DNA of 64,000 nucleotides, taken from the NCBI RefSeq assembly GCF_022829445.1, contig NZ_JAKSXY010000066.1, positions 1 to 64,000 of the forward strand. Reading direction: 5' to 3'. The notes under the pieces were generated by a model, which worked only from the letters and a program-made list of their open reading frames with translations, had not been told where the DNA came from and ran no database searches. A program made the position numbers and the translations under genes. The stretch's first letter is position 1. The number at the start of each line of letters is the position of its first letter. This DNA comes from Methylobacterium sp. J-068. GTDB lineage: Bacteria > Pseudomonadota > Alphaproteobacteria > Rhizobiales > Beijerinckiaceae. Shown here one piece after another: positions 28,129 to 40,794 of this stretch.

Positions 28129-29904
28129 ATGGGCGGCGAGGTCATGACCGGGGCCGAAATGGTCATCCGGGCGTTTCAGGATCAGGGTGTCGACACGCTG
28201 TTCGGGTATCCGGGCGGGGCGGTGCTGCCGATCTACGACGCGCTCTTCCACCAGGAGACCCTGAAGCACATCCTCGTGCGCCACGAGCAGGGGGCCGTCC
28301 ACGCGGCGGAGGGCTATGCCCGCTCGTCGGGCAAGGTCGGCTGCGTCCTCGTCACCTCGGGGCCGGGCGCCACCAACATCATCACGGGCCTGACCGACGC
28401 GCTGCTGGACTCGATCCCGCTCGTCTGCATCACCGGACAGGTTCCGACGCACCTCATCGGCACCGACGCGTTCCAGGAATGCGACACGGTCGGCATCACG
28501 CGCCACTGCACGAAGCACAACTACCTCGTCAAATCGATCGCGGACCTGCCGCGCATCCTGCACGAGGCGTTCTACGTCGCCGCCCACGGCCGTCCCGGCC
28601 CGGTCGTCATCGACCTGCCGAAGGACATCCAGTTCGCGAGCGGCGTCTACGAGCGGCCCACGCGCAACGGCCACAAGACCTACAAGCCCGCCTTCAAGGG
28701 CGACGCGGCCCAGATCCAGGCCGCCGTCGAACTGATGGCCTCCGCGCGCCGGCCGATCCTCTATACCGGCGGCGGCGTCATCAATGCCGGTCCGCACGCC
28801 TCGGCCCTGCTGCGCAGGCTCGCCGCCGAGACGGGCTTTCCCGTCACCTCGACCCTGATGGGCCTGGGCGCCTTCCCGGCCTCGGACGAGAAGTTCCTGG
28901 GCATGCTCGGCATGCACGGTACCTACGAGGCCAACCTCGCGATGCATGATTGCGACGTCATGGTCTGCATCGGCGCGCGCTTCGACGACCGCATCACCGG
29001 GCGCCTCGACGCCTTCGCGCCGTTCTCCAAGAAGATCCACGTCGACATCGACGCCTCCTCGATCAACAAGGTCGTCAAGGTCGATGTCGGGATCGTGGGC
29101 GATTGCGGCTCGGTGCTGGAGGACATGCTCGCCGCCTGGAAGGCGCTGCCGCGCCAGCCGGACAAGGCCCGCCTGGACGATTGGTGGACCAAGATCCAGG
29201 CCTGGAAGGCCCGCGACTGCCTCGCCTACTGGCCGTCCGGCACGATCATCAAGCCGCAATATGCGGTGCAGCGCCTCTACGAGGCCTGCAAGGACCGGGA
29301 GACCTACGTCACCACGGAGGTCGGCCAGCACCAGATGTGGGCGGCGCAGTACTTCAAGTTCGACGAGCCGAACCGCTGGATGACGTCGGGCGGCCTCGGG
29401 ACCATGGGCTACGGCCTGCCGGCGGCCATCGGCACGCAGCTCGCCCATCCGGACGGACTCGTCATCGACATCGCCGGCGAAGCCTCGATCCTGATGAACA
29501 TGCAGGAGCTGTCCACGGCGGTGCAGTACCGCCTGCCGGTCAAGATCTTCATCCTGAACAACGAGTACATGGGCATGGTGCGCCAGTGGCAGGAGCTGCT
29601 GCACGGCTCGCGCTACTCGCAGAGCTACTCCGAGAGCCTGCCGGACTTCGTCAAGCTGGCGGAGGCCTACGGCGCCAAGGGCATCCGCTGCGAGAAGCCC
29701 GGCGACCTCGACGCGGCGATCCGGGAGATGCTCGACTACGACGGCCCGGTCGTCTTCGATTGCGTCGTCGACAAGAAGGAGAACTGCTTCCCGATGATCC
29801 CGTCGGGCAAGGCGCACAACGAGATGCTGCTGTCCGACTATCTCGGCGAGACCGGGGTCGAGATCGGCGACGTCATCTCCGAAGAAGGCAAGATGCTGGT
29901 CTGA
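28129..29904 (+). CDS. ilvB: Acetolactate synthase, large catalytic subunit
   Basis: Condenses two pyruvates (or pyruvate with 2-oxobutyrate) using thiamine diphosphate, the first common step to Val, Leu and Ile. ATG at 28129 lies seven bases behind AAGGAG; an in-frame ATG at 28033 is rejected because it lies inside the attenuator hairpin. The 591-residue product has [15 protein letters not shown], the catalytic Glu in [35 protein letters not shown], and the ThDP site [15 protein letters not shown] with [16 protein letters not shown]. Here GEA stands where GDG is usual in the ThDP/Mg motif; this also occurs in related enzymes. ilvH follows. Confidence 0.96.
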   Translation: MGGEVMTGAEMVIRAFQDQGVDTLFGYPGGAVLPIYDALFHQETLKHILVRHEQGAVHAAEGYARSSGKVGCVLVTSGPGATNIITGLTDALLDSIPLVCITGQVPTHLIGTDAFQECDTVGITRHCTKHNYLVKSIADLPRILHEAFYVAAHGRPGPVVIDLPKDIQFASGVYERPTRNGHKTYKPAFKGDAAQIQAAVELMASARRPILYTGGGVINAGPHASALLRRLAAETGFPVTSTLMGLGAFPASDEKFLGMLGMHGTYEANLAMHDCDVMVCIGARFDDRITGRLDAFAPFSKKIHVDIDASSINKVVKVDVGIVGDCGSVLEDMLAAWKALPRQPDKARLDDWWTKIQAWKARDCLAYWPSGTIIKPQYAVQRLYEACKDRETYVTTEVGQHQMWAAQYFKFDEPNRWMTSGGLGTMGYGLPAAIGTQLAHPDGLVIDIAGEASILMNMQELSTAVQYRLPVKIFILNNEYMGMVRQWQELLHGSRYSQSYSESLPDFVKLAEAYGAKGIRCEKPGDLDAAIREMLDYDGPVVFDCVVDKKENCFPMIPSGKAHNEMLLSDYLGETGVEIGDVISEEGKMLV

Positions 29905-30017
29905 GCCGCGAGGCGCGTCCGGGCCGGGCGGTTCCTCGCCCGGCCCATCCTTCATCCATCGGGCCCCGACCGGGCCACCCACGACACGCCATCGCAGACG
30001 CAGATCCGGGGCACGCC

Positions 30018-30560
30018 ATGAACGCCATGAACACGCACTATCCCGACGCCACCAAGATCGAGCCGATCAACCGGCACACCCTGGCGGTGATCGTCGACAA
30101 CGAGCCCGGCGTGCTCGCCCGCATCTCGGGCATGTTCTCCGGCCGAGGCTACAACATCGAGAGCCTGACGGTGTCGGAGACCGAGGTGGCGCGCCACCTC
30201 TCGCGCATCACCATCGTCACCGCCGGCACCGACGCGGTGATCCAGCAGATCAAGGCGCAGCTCGACCGCCTCGTGCCCGTCCACCGGGTCGTCGACCTCA
30301 CGCTCCAGGGCAAGGCCCTCGAGCGCGAGCTCTGCCTCGTCAAGGTGGCGGGCACCGGCGAGCACCGCACCGAATCCCTCACCCTCGCGGCCGCCTTCGG
30401 CGCCAAGACGCTCGATGCCACGCTGAACTCGTTCGTGTTCGAGGTGACCGGCACCACGGAGGAGATCGACCGCTTCATCGGCCTGATGACGGTGATCGGC
30501 CTCGTCGAGATCTCCCGCACCGGCATCGCCGCCATGGGGCGGGGCGCGGAAGCGATGTGA
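30018..30560 (+). CDS. ilvH: Acetolactate synthase, small regulatory subunit
   Basis: The regulatory partner of IlvB that confers valine feedback. The 180-residue product has an N-terminal ACT domain (HTLAVIVDNEPGVLARISGM, FSGRGYNIESLTV) and the usual C-terminal domain ending ISRTGIAAMGRGAEAM. ATG at 30018 follows ilvB by 113 bases. Promoter-like sequence between the two was not seen, so cotranscription under the attenuator is likely. Confidence 0.95.
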   Translation: MNAMNTHYPDATKIEPINRHTLAVIVDNEPGVLARISGMFSGRGYNIESLTVSETEVARHLSRITIVTAGTDAVIQQIKAQLDRLVPVHRVVDLTLQGKALERELCLVKVAGTGEHRTESLTLAAAFGAKTLDATLNSFVFEVTGTTEEIDRFIGLMTVIGLVEISRTGIAAMGRGAEAM

Positions 30561-30615
30561 GGCTTTTTCACGCGACCTCGCCATGATGGGGATGGTCGGC
30601 GACGGGGGCTGAGGA

Positions 30616-30957
30616 ATGGAAGCCAAGCTGGAGCGAGCCGGGTCCGACTATGCCGTCCGACTGTCGGCGGACGACGTTCGGGCGCTCGGATTGTCGGAAG
30701 GCCAGACCGTCGAAGTTCTGCCGAAGGGTGGGCCCGGCGTCGGTTCGGATGCCGCATCACCCTGCCGGAGCCTTCGGTTCGTGAACGGGCTGCCGGTCTT
30801 CACCATGGCTGAGATGGTCGCGGAGGCACAGCGGCTGGGTCCGGCCTTCGAGCCTCCGACCGTGGATTGGGGGCCCGACCGGGGTTCCGAGATCATCGAT
30901 GACGACGACCCACTCGGCTCGATCGATCGGGACACCCGAATCCCCCGCTCCCTCTGA
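30616..30957 (+). CDS. MazE/AbrB-like swapped-hairpin protein (orphan)
   Basis: A 113-residue protein. The first 40 residues (LERAGSDYAVRLSADDVRAL, GLSEGQTVEVLPK) have the pattern of a MazE/AbrB DNA-binding hairpin. The middle FTMAEMVAEAQRLGPAFEP resembles the toxin-contacting region of MazE-like antitoxins, and the C-terminus is acidic (IIDDDDPLG). No MazF/PemK-like toxin follows; the next gene is a glutathione transferase. It may be a solitary antitoxin or a regulator. Start ATG at 30616 lies in a clear frame behind GGGGGCTGAGGA. Confidence 0.6.
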   Translation: MEAKLERAGSDYAVRLSADDVRALGLSEGQTVEVLPKGGPGVGSDAASPCRSLRFVNGLPVFTMAEMVAEAQRLGPAFEPPTVDWGPDRGSEIIDDDDPLGSIDRDTRIPRSL

Positions 30958-30960
30958 TTC

Positions 30961-31044
30961 GTGCCGGACGATGTCCTCGCCGAAGTTCGTGGAAAGTTCG
31001 CCACGCCGATCGGCATCTCTTGGAATGGCCTCGTAACCCCATGA
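30961..31044 (+). other. Possible 27-codon frame between the MazE-like gene and the transferase
   Basis: GTG three bases after the MazE-like stop opens a 27-codon frame (starting VPDDVLAEVRGKFATPIG) whose TGA overlaps the ATG of the next gene (ATGA). There is no Shine-Dalgarno and no recognised family. It could be the trace of a lost toxin start or pure chance. Confidence 0.15.
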
Positions 31045-31679
31045 CCACCCTCTACTACGCGCCCGGCGCCTGCTCGCTGGCCTCCCACATCGCCCTGGAG
31101 GAGACCGGCGCGGCCTTCGAGACCGTGCGGCTCGATCTCGCCAAGGGCGACCAGCGCGCGGCGGAGTATCTCGCCGTCAACGAGCGCGGCCGCGTGCCGG
31201 CCCTGGTGGAGGAGGGCTGGGTCCTCACCGAGAACACGGCGATCCTGCGCCACGTCGCGCGCACGCATCCGGACGCCTCCCTCTGGCCCGAGGATGCCCG
31301 CACGCAGGCGCGGGCCGACGAATGGCTCGCCTGGCTCTCCACGAACCATCACATCGCCTACGCCCATGTCCGGCGGCCCGAGCGCTACACCACCGACGAG
31401 GACGCCTATCCGGCCATTGGCGCCAAGGGCGCGGATACCTGCGGCGACCTCTTCACCATGACCGACGTGAAGCTCGCGGGCGGCGGCTGGGCGCTCGGCG
31501 ACCGCTACAGCGTGGTCGATCCCTACCTGCTCCTGTTCTGGACCTGGGGCCGCGGCCCGGCCCTCGGGTTCGACATGGCCGAGCGCTTTCCCCACTGGAC
31601 CGCGCATGCCCGTGCCATGGCGGCGCGTCCCGCGGTACAGGCGGTCTTCGCCCGCGAAGGCCTCCGGCTGCCCGCGTGA
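31041..31679 (+). CDS. Glutathione S-transferase family protein
   Basis: A 212-residue glutathione transferase. The N-terminal thioredoxin-like domain has LYYAPGACSLASHIALEE (residues 3-20), the beta-class GST opening with Ser/Cys near the active site, and ERGRVPALVEEGWVLTENTAI with the conserved cis-Pro. The C-terminal helical domain has YSVVDPYLLLFWTWG. Substrate is unknown. The ATG at 31041 gives the conserved start. It lies between ilvBH and ilvC but has no known link to branched-chain synthesis. Confidence 0.9.
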   Translation: MTTLYYAPGACSLASHIALEETGAAFETVRLDLAKGDQRAAEYLAVNERGRVPALVEEGWVLTENTAILRHVARTHPDASLWPEDARTQARADEWLAWLSTNHHIAYAHVRRPERYTTDEDAYPAIGAKGADTCGDLFTMTDVKLAGGGWALGDRYSVVDPYLLLFWTWGRGPALGFDMAERFPHWTAHARAMAARPAVQAVFAREGLRLPA

Positions 31680-31738
31680 GCCTCGTGGGACGCGGTCCGA
31701 TGACGATTCCCCTTTCGTCAAGGGACACGTCTCGTTAA

Positions 31739-32845
<1,107 letters not shown>

Positions 32846-32855
32846 TCTGAAATCG

Positions 32856-32920
32856 GGCGGCCGGTTTTGCCCGGCCGCCGGCGGATGAAGCCGGCGTCGC
32901 GAAAGCGGCGCCGGCTTTTT
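32856..32920 (+). terminator. Double hairpin terminator after ilvC
   Basis: First a perfect 9-bp stem (32856-32864 with 32871-32879). Then comes a 9-bp stem (32888-32896 with 32909-32917) enclosing an inner 3-bp stem with a GAAA tetraloop, ending in TTTTT. The second is a good intrinsic terminator. Confidence 0.85.
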
Positions 32921-33096
32921 CGTGCCGGCCGCCGCGCGGATGCGGGACATCGCGGAAAAATGAGGCGCGAGGGCGGTGTCTTTCGGCGACGCCGATCCCC
33001 GTCCGGCCTCTGCGCTGTTGTGATCCCGGCGAAATCCGGTGATGGTCGCCGGCAACGGCCGCCCACCTGAGAGCGGCCGAAACCGGGAGGACATTC

Positions 33097-33750
33097 ATGG
33101 CATCGCTCTACCACGATGCGCATCGCGCGCTTCAGGAGGAGTTCAACACCGTCAAGCTCGCCGAGCGCCTGGACACGGGCTGGGTGCAGGACAGGATCGG
33201 CGAGAACGAGGCCGCCTTCATCGGCAGCCGGGACATGTTCTTCCTCTCCACGGTCGATCCGGACGGCATGCCCACCGTCTCCTACAAGGGCGGCAGCCCC
33301 GGCTTCGTGAAGGTGCTCGACGGCGGCACGCTGGTGTTCCCGGGCTTCGACGGCAACGGCATGTGGTACTCGATGGGCAACATCGAGGGGCAGTCCAAGG
33401 TCGGCCTGCTGTTCATCGACTTCGAGACCCCGCATCGGGTCCGCGTCCAGGGCCATGCCCGGATGCTGCGCGACGATCCCCTGATGGCCGAATACACCGA
33501 GGCCAAGTATCTCGTGCGCGTGGAAGTCACCAAGGCCTGGGTCAACTGCCCGCGCTACATCCACAAGTACCAGAAGGTGGCGCAGAACCGGTACGTGCCG
33601 ACCCCCGAGAAGGAGACGCCGCTCGCCCTCTGGAAGCGCCTCGACATGGTCGGCGACGTGATCTCGGAGGAGGACAAGGCTCGGGTGGAGAAGGAAGGCC
33701 GGATCGAACTGCCGGAATACGAGGCCCGCGTCGCGCGCGGCGAAAGCTGA
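33097..33750 (+). CDS. Pyridoxamine 5'-phosphate oxidase-like flavin-binding protein
   Basis: A 217-residue member of the PNPOx/FMN split-barrel superfamily. After a helical N-terminus (LYHDAHRALQEEFNTVKLAE), the barrel shows FFLSTVDPDGMPTVSYKGG, FDGNGMWYSMGNIEGQSKVG and RVRVQGHARMLRDD. Proteins of this group bind FMN, F420 or heme; the ligand here is uncertain. GGGAGGA lies ahead of the ATG. It converges with trpS. Confidence 0.88.
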   Translation: MASLYHDAHRALQEEFNTVKLAERLDTGWVQDRIGENEAAFIGSRDMFFLSTVDPDGMPTVSYKGGSPGFVKVLDGGTLVFPGFDGNGMWYSMGNIEGQSKVGLLFIDFETPHRVRVQGHARMLRDDPLMAEYTEAKYLVRVEVTKAWVNCPRYIHKYQKVAQNRYVPTPEKETPLALWKRLDMVGDVISEEDKARVEKEGRIELPEYEARVARGES

Positions 33751-33761
33751 GCCTACGGGCG

Positions 33762-33785
33762 CCCTCACCCGCGAGCGGGCGAGGG
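33762..33785. terminator. Hairpin between convergent genes
   Basis: An inverted repeat (33762-33772 with 33775-33785, one internal mismatch) lies in the 45-base gap between the PNPOx-like gene and trpS. It has no long T tract on either strand but could act as a shared bidirectional terminator. Confidence 0.4.
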
Positions 33786-33795
33786 TCGTGTCGTC

Positions 33796-34863
33796 TCACA
33801 CCATCGTCAGGCGCGGCCCGCGCCGGACGAAGCCGACGATGTCCTTGACGGCGTCGAGGGTCGGGGCCGCGATGGCCTCGGCCCGCTCGGCGCCGTCCGC
33901 CAGCACCGCGTCGATCTCGGCCGGATCGGCCACGAGGCGCTTCATCTCGGCGCCCAGCGGCGCCAGGGTCTCGACGGCGAGTTCGACGAGAGCCCCCTTG
34001 AATTGCGAGAACTGCGCGCCGCCGTAATCGCGCAGCACGTCCTCGCGCGAGACGTCCTTCAGCGCCGCGAAGATGCCCACGAGGTTGTCGGCCTCGGGCC
34101 GCCCGCCGAGCCCCGCCACCTCGGAGGGGAGGGCGTCCGGGTCGGTCTTGGCCTTGCGCACCTTGGCGGCGATGACGTCGGCATCGTCCGTGAGGTTGAT
34201 GCGCGAATTGTCGGAGGCATCCGATTTCGACATCTTCTTGGTGCCGTCGCGCAAACTCATGACGCGTGCCGCCGGCCCGCCGATCAGCGGCTCGGTGACG
34301 GGAAAGAAGCCGGCCCCTTCGTCGTGCCCATGGGCGGCGATCGACTGCGAAAAATCGTTGTTGAACTTCTGGGCGATGTCGCGGGTCAGTTCGAGGTGCT
34401 GCTTCTGGTCCTCGCCCACGGGCACGTGGGTGGCCCGGTAGGCCAGGATGTCGGCGGCCATCAGTACGGGATAGGCGTAGAGCCCGATGCTCGCGTTCTC
34501 GCGGTCCTTGCCGGCCTTGTCCTTGAACTGGGTCATGCGGTTGAGCCAGCCCAGACGCGCGACGCAGTTGAAGATCCAGGCGAGTTGCGCGTGCTGGGGC
34601 ACCTGGCTCTGGTTGAAGACAATGCTGCGCTTCGGATCGATGCCGGCGGCCAGGAACGCGGCGGTGACCTCGCGGATCTGGCCCTTGAGGGCGGCCGGGT
34701 CCTGCCACAGGGTGATCGCGTGCAGGTCGACCACGCAGTACAGGCATTGCGCGTCGCGCGCCTGCATCTCCACGAAGCGCTTGATGGCGCCGAGGTAATT
34801 GCCGAGATGCAGGTTCCCGGTCGGCTGCACGCCCGAGAACACCAGTTCCTTGAACGCGGTCAT
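33796..34863 (-). CDS. trpS: Tryptophanyl-tRNA synthetase
   Basis: Charges tRNA-Trp. The 355-residue class I synthetase has the HIGH-type motif in [20 protein letters not shown] (near residue 15), the tryptophan site region [20 protein letters not shown] and the KMSKS loop as KKMSKSDAS (near 200). ATG at 34863. The nth-like gene lies 118 bases upstream on the same strand. Confidence 0.96.
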   Translation of the reverse strand: MTAFKELVFSGVQPTGNLHLGNYLGAIKRFVEMQARDAQCLYCVVDLHAITLWQDPAALKGQIREVTAAFLAAGIDPKRSIVFNQSQVPQHAQLAWIFNCVARLGWLNRMTQFKDKAGKDRENASIGLYAYPVLMAADILAYRATHVPVGEDQKQHLELTRDIAQKFNNDFSQSIAAHGHDEGAGFFPVTEPLIGGPAARVMSLRDGTKKMSKSDASDNSRINLTDDADVIAAKVRKAKTDPDALPSEVAGLGGRPEADNLVGIFAALKDVSREDVLRDYGGAQFSQFKGALVELAVETLAPLGAEMKRLVADPAEIDAVLADGAERAEAIAAPTLDAVKDIVGFVRRGPRLTMV

Positions 34864-34981
34864 CGCGCGTGGTCCCCGTGCGGATTGTGATGAGACGGGC
34901 AGCGCGAAGCCGCACCACCGAGCGCCGGTTTCTGGACGCCGCGCAGGAGACGGTCAAGGCTCGCCGATCAGGGCGCCTCCA

Positions 34982-35773
34982 TCAGGGCTCGCGAATCGCG
35001 CCGCCCGCGACCATGCGCGCCTGCCCCTTGGGGCAGAGGTCGAGGAGGACGCAGCGCCCGCAAGACGGATTGCGGTGGTGGCAGACCTGCTGCCCGTGCA
35101 GCATCAGCACCTCGTGATTGTCGTAGAGGGCTTGCGCGCTCCAATCCTCCGGCAATTGGGCTCGCAGGACCGGATGAGCCGGGCCGACATCGATGCGCGG
35201 ACCGATCAGCCCGGTGCGCTCGGCCACCCGGTGGTGGTGGCTGTCCACCGGCAGGGCCGGCATCCGCAGGACGCTGAACGAGAGCACCGCCGCGCTGGTC
35301 TTGGGCCCGACGCCGGGGATCGCCTCCAGCCAGGCCCGTGCCTCTCCGACCGCCATGTCCCGCAGGAAGTCGAGGTCGAGGCTGCCGTGGCGCAGCTTCA
35401 CGGCGGACAGGATCGCCTGAAGGCGCGGCGCCTTCAGTTCCGGCCAGGTCACGCCCGCGATCGCCGCCTCGATCTCGGCGACGGGGGCCGACAGCATCGC
35501 CTCCCAATCGGGATAGCGCGCCCGCAGCGCCTTGAAGGCGCGCCCCGAATCCGCGTTGCGGGTCCGGTGGGACAGGAGCGAGGAGACGAGTTCGCTCAAC
35601 GGATCGAGGCTGTGGAAATACGGGATCGGACAGCCGTAGACCGGGCAGAGGCGCGCGTGGATCGCCAGCGCCTTGTCGCTCAGGGCCGGGTCGGCGGCGG
35701 CCGGCTCGGGCTTTGAGGGTCGGGTCCGGCGGGGGCGGGGGCCGGCGAGGTCGTGCCCGGGTGCGATCGGCAT
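34982..35773 (-). CDS. nth: Endonuclease III-like DNA glycosylase
   Basis: A base-excision repair protein of the HhH-GPD superfamily, about 263 residues. The helix-hairpin-helix is LEAIPGVGPKTSAAVLSFSV, with the lysine of the Nth catalytic site (GPKTS) retained, and the catalytic aspartate is in LPVDSHHHRV. A four-cysteine iron-sulfur loop closes the protein (CHHRNPSCGRCVLLDLC, spacing 6-2-5). The start is uncertain: ATG at 35773 lacks a Shine-Dalgarno, and the first 30 residues are Pro/Arg-rich. It may be a divergent Nth paralogue rather than the main one. Confidence 0.85.
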   Translation of the reverse strand: MPIAPGHDLAGPRPRRTRPSKPEPAAADPALSDKALAIHARLCPVYGCPIPYFHSLDPLSELVSSLLSHRTRNADSGRAFKALRARYPDWEAMLSAPVAEIEAAIAGVTWPELKAPRLQAILSAVKLRHGSLDLDFLRDMAVGEARAWLEAIPGVGPKTSAAVLSFSVLRMPALPVDSHHHRVAERTGLIGPRIDVGPAHPVLRAQLPEDWSAQALYDNHEVLMLHGQQVCHHRNPSCGRCVLLDLCPKGQARMVAGGAIREP

Positions 35774-35925
35774 GACGGAGGAATCCGCGCCGCGTCGCGC
35801 GGGTTCCCCTTCAGGATGCGGCGGCCCGGCGGCGGATGACGGATCGGCGCAAGCGTAAAGCCCCGCGGCCCGAACCCGCCTTGCATGATGCGGTGCCGTG
35901 TGGAACCCTGGTCTTGTCAGCAATG

Positions 35926-36130
35926 ACGATACGGGAGAGCCCAGGCCGAGGGTTTCGCGCGACGAACCCCTCGAACCATGGCGCCGACGGAGCAACCACC
36001 CCCGGAAACTCTCAGGCACAATCACCGTATCGTTGGACAATCTGGAGAGAGGCGCCGACGGCGTCCACCGAAGGAGAAATCCTGAGCCGTCCAGGCGGCT
36101 CGGGAGAAGCTCTCAGGTAACCGCGACAGA
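35926..36130 (+). ncRNA. Tandem glycine riboswitch
   Basis: Two glycine aptamers in series before gcvT. Aptamer I is closed by a perfect 9-bp P1 (35926-35934 with 36025-36033) and contains GAGAGC, GCCGACGGAGCAA and AAACTCTCAGGCA. Aptamer II contains GGAGAG (36043-36048), ACCGAAGGAG, AAGCTCTCAGGTA and the terminal ACAGATGGGG. These are the conserved blocks of the family. Two aptamers are the usual form for gcv operons, which are turned on by glycine. Confidence 0.93.
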
Positions 36131-36183
36131 TGGGGGCAGCCGGAAACGCATCGATGCGCGTCCGGACGTGTTCTGTCGTGGAG
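36124..36183 (+). promoter_or_regulatory. Expression platform of the glycine riboswitch
   Basis: Just after aptamer II, 36124-36130 can pair with 36172-36178 (7 bp), enclosing a second hairpin (36140-36144 with 36161-36165, with a palindromic centre). The stem ends directly beside the gcvT Shine-Dalgarno GGAG at 36180-36183. The 5' arm overlaps the aptamer's 3' end. There is no T tract, so translational rather than transcriptional control is more likely. Confidence 0.5.
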
Positions 36184-36190
36184 TGATCCG

Positions 36191-37321
36191 ATGTCCCAAG
36201 ATGCTGCCCGCACGCCCCTCTACGCCCTGCACCAGCGCCACGGCGCCCGCATGGTCCCGTTCGCGGGCTACGCCATGCCGGTGCAATACTCGGCGGGCCT
36301 GCTGAAGGAACACCTGCACACGCGGGAAGCGGCCGGCCTGTTCGACGTGTCGCATATGGGCCAGATCCGGCTGACCCCGCGCTCGGGCGACGTCGCCGAC
36401 GCGGCCCGCGCCCTCGAGACCCTCCTGCCCATCGACGTGCTCGGTCTCAAGCCGGGCCGCCAGCGCTACGGGCTGCTCCTCGACGAGACCGGGGGCATCC
36501 GCGACGACCTGATGGTCGCCCATTGCGGCGACGGGTTCCTCCTTGTGGTCAACGCCGCCAACAAGGCGGCCGACGCCGACATTCTGCGCGCGTACCTCTC
36601 CGACATCTGCGCGGTGACGGTGCTGGCGCGCGCCCTCGTCGCCCTTCAGGGGCCGGGCGCGGAGGCGGTGCTGGCCCGGCTCGCGCCCGAGGTCGCGGGG
36701 ATGCGCTTCATGGACGTGCGGACCCTCGACCTCGCCGGAGCCTCGGCCATCGTCACCCGCTCCGGCTATACCGGCGAGGACGGCTTCGAGATCTCGGTGC
36801 CCGAGGACCGGGCGGAGACCCTGGCCGAGGCGCTGCTGGCGGATCCCGCCGTGCTGCCGATCGGGCTCGGCGCCCGCGATTCCCTGCGCCTCGAAGCGGG
36901 CCTGTGCCTGCACGGCAACGACATCGATCCCGGCACCGACCCGGTGGAGGCCGGATTGTCCTGGGCGATCCCGTCCGTGCGGCGGCGCGGCGGCGCCCGC
37001 GCCGGCGGCTTCCCGGGGGCCGCGCGCATCCTCGACGCCCTGGAGGCCGGCCCGTCGCGCAAGCGCGTCGGCCTGCGTCCCGAGGGGCCGGCCCCCGTGC
37101 GGGCCGGCGCGCCTCTCTTCGCCGACGCGTCCGGCGAGGCCGTCGGCCGCGTCACCTCGGGCGGCTTCGGGCCGAGCCTGCAGGCGCCGGTCGCCATGGG
37201 CTACTTGCCCGCCGCGCTCGCCGCGCCCGGCACCCGCGTGTTCGCGGAGGTGCGCGGCCAGCGCCTGCCCGTCGCTGTCTCGGCGCTGCCCTTCGTTCCG
37301 GCGGTCTTCAAGCGCGCCTGA
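36191..37321 (+). CDS. gcvT: Aminomethyltransferase, T-protein of glycine cleavage
   Basis: Takes the aminomethyl group from lipoylated H-protein and yields methylene-tetrahydrofolate plus ammonia. The 376-residue product has [25 protein letters not shown], the folate/substrate site [19 protein letters not shown] segment (here [16 protein letters not shown]) and [16 protein letters not shown] at 36191 is seven bases behind GGAG. First gene of the riboswitch-controlled gcvTHP operon. Confidence 0.96.
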   Translation: MSQDAARTPLYALHQRHGARMVPFAGYAMPVQYSAGLLKEHLHTREAAGLFDVSHMGQIRLTPRSGDVADAARALETLLPIDVLGLKPGRQRYGLLLDETGGIRDDLMVAHCGDGFLLVVNAANKAADADILRAYLSDICAVTVLARALVALQGPGAEAVLARLAPEVAGMRFMDVRTLDLAGASAIVTRSGYTGEDGFEISVPEDRAETLAEALLADPAVLPIGLGARDSLRLEAGLCLHGNDIDPGTDPVEAGLSWAIPSVRRRGGARAGGFPGAARILDALEAGPSRKRVGLRPEGPAPVRAGAPLFADASGEAVGRVTSGGFGPSLQAPVAMGYLPAALAAPGTRVFAEVRGQRLPVAVSALPFVPAVFKRA

Positions 37322-37334
37322 ACCGACTTGTGCT

Positions 37335-37376
37335 TTCGGCAACAAGACCTGCCCCTTCGGTAACAAGACCTGCCCC
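37335..37376 (+). repeat. Tandem 21-bp duplication before gcvH
   Basis: Two units, 37335-37355 and 37356-37376, identical but for one base, in the 76-base gcvT-gcvH spacer. The duplication adds spacing upstream of the gcvH Shine-Dalgarno (GGAGAG at 37388) without coding effect. Confidence 0.85.
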
Positions 37377-37397
37377 TTCATCAACCAGGAGAGAACG

Positions 37398-37760
37398 ATG
37401 CGGAAGTTCACGGACGAGCACGAGTGGCTGGATTGCGCCGGTGACGTCGCCACGGTGGGCATCACCACCCATGCCGCCGAGCAGCTCGGCGACCTCGTCT
37501 TCATCGAGCTGCCGAAGGTCGGCGCGAAGCTGACCAAGGGCGCGGCGGCGGCCGTAGTGGAGTCGGTGAAGGCGGCCTCCGACGTCTACGCGCCGGTCTC
37601 CGGCGAGGTCACGGAGGTGAACGCGGCGGCGGTGGCCGATCCGTCCAGCGTCGGCGCCGACCCGCAGGGGGCCGGCTGGCTCTATCGCATCCGCCTCGAC
37701 GATCCCGCCAGCCTCGACGGGCTGATGGACGAGGCGGCCTACGCAGCCTTCGCGAAGTAG
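37398..37760 (+). CDS. gcvH: Glycine cleavage system H protein
   Basis: The lipoyl carrier that shuttles the aminomethyl group between P, T and L proteins. The 120-residue product has FTDEHEWLD at the start and the lipoylation lysine in [20 protein letters not shown] (near residue 60). GGAGAG precedes the ATG. Normal length. Confidence 0.97.
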   Translation: MRKFTDEHEWLDCAGDVATVGITTHAAEQLGDLVFIELPKVGAKLTKGAAAAVVESVKAASDVYAPVSGEVTEVNAAAVADPSSVGADPQGAGWLYRIRLDDPASLDGLMDEAAYAAFAK

Positions 37761-37843
37761 CGCGAACACGACCCTTCCCCCTCCGCAGGGGGAGGAACGC
37801 GCCCGAGGCGCATGCGACTTGTTTCGATCCCGATGAGGCTCCG

Positions 37844-40690
<2,847 letters not shown>

Positions 40691-40701
40691 GGACGCTCCG
40701 G

Positions 40702-40736
40702 CCGCTTGGCCTCCCCGTCCGGGGGAGGCCAAGCGG
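40702..40736. terminator. Strong hairpin between gcvP and the dehydratase gene
   Basis: A perfect 15-bp stem (40702-40716 with 40722-40736) with a five-base GTCCG loop between convergent genes. There is no T tract on either side, so it may act as a bidirectional terminator through stem strength or as a 3'-end stabiliser. Confidence 0.55.
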
Positions 40737-40794
40737 GTGGCCCGCGCGCGGGGTCGGACCCGAACCTTGGAGCCCGGTCGCGCCGGGGCGCCGC

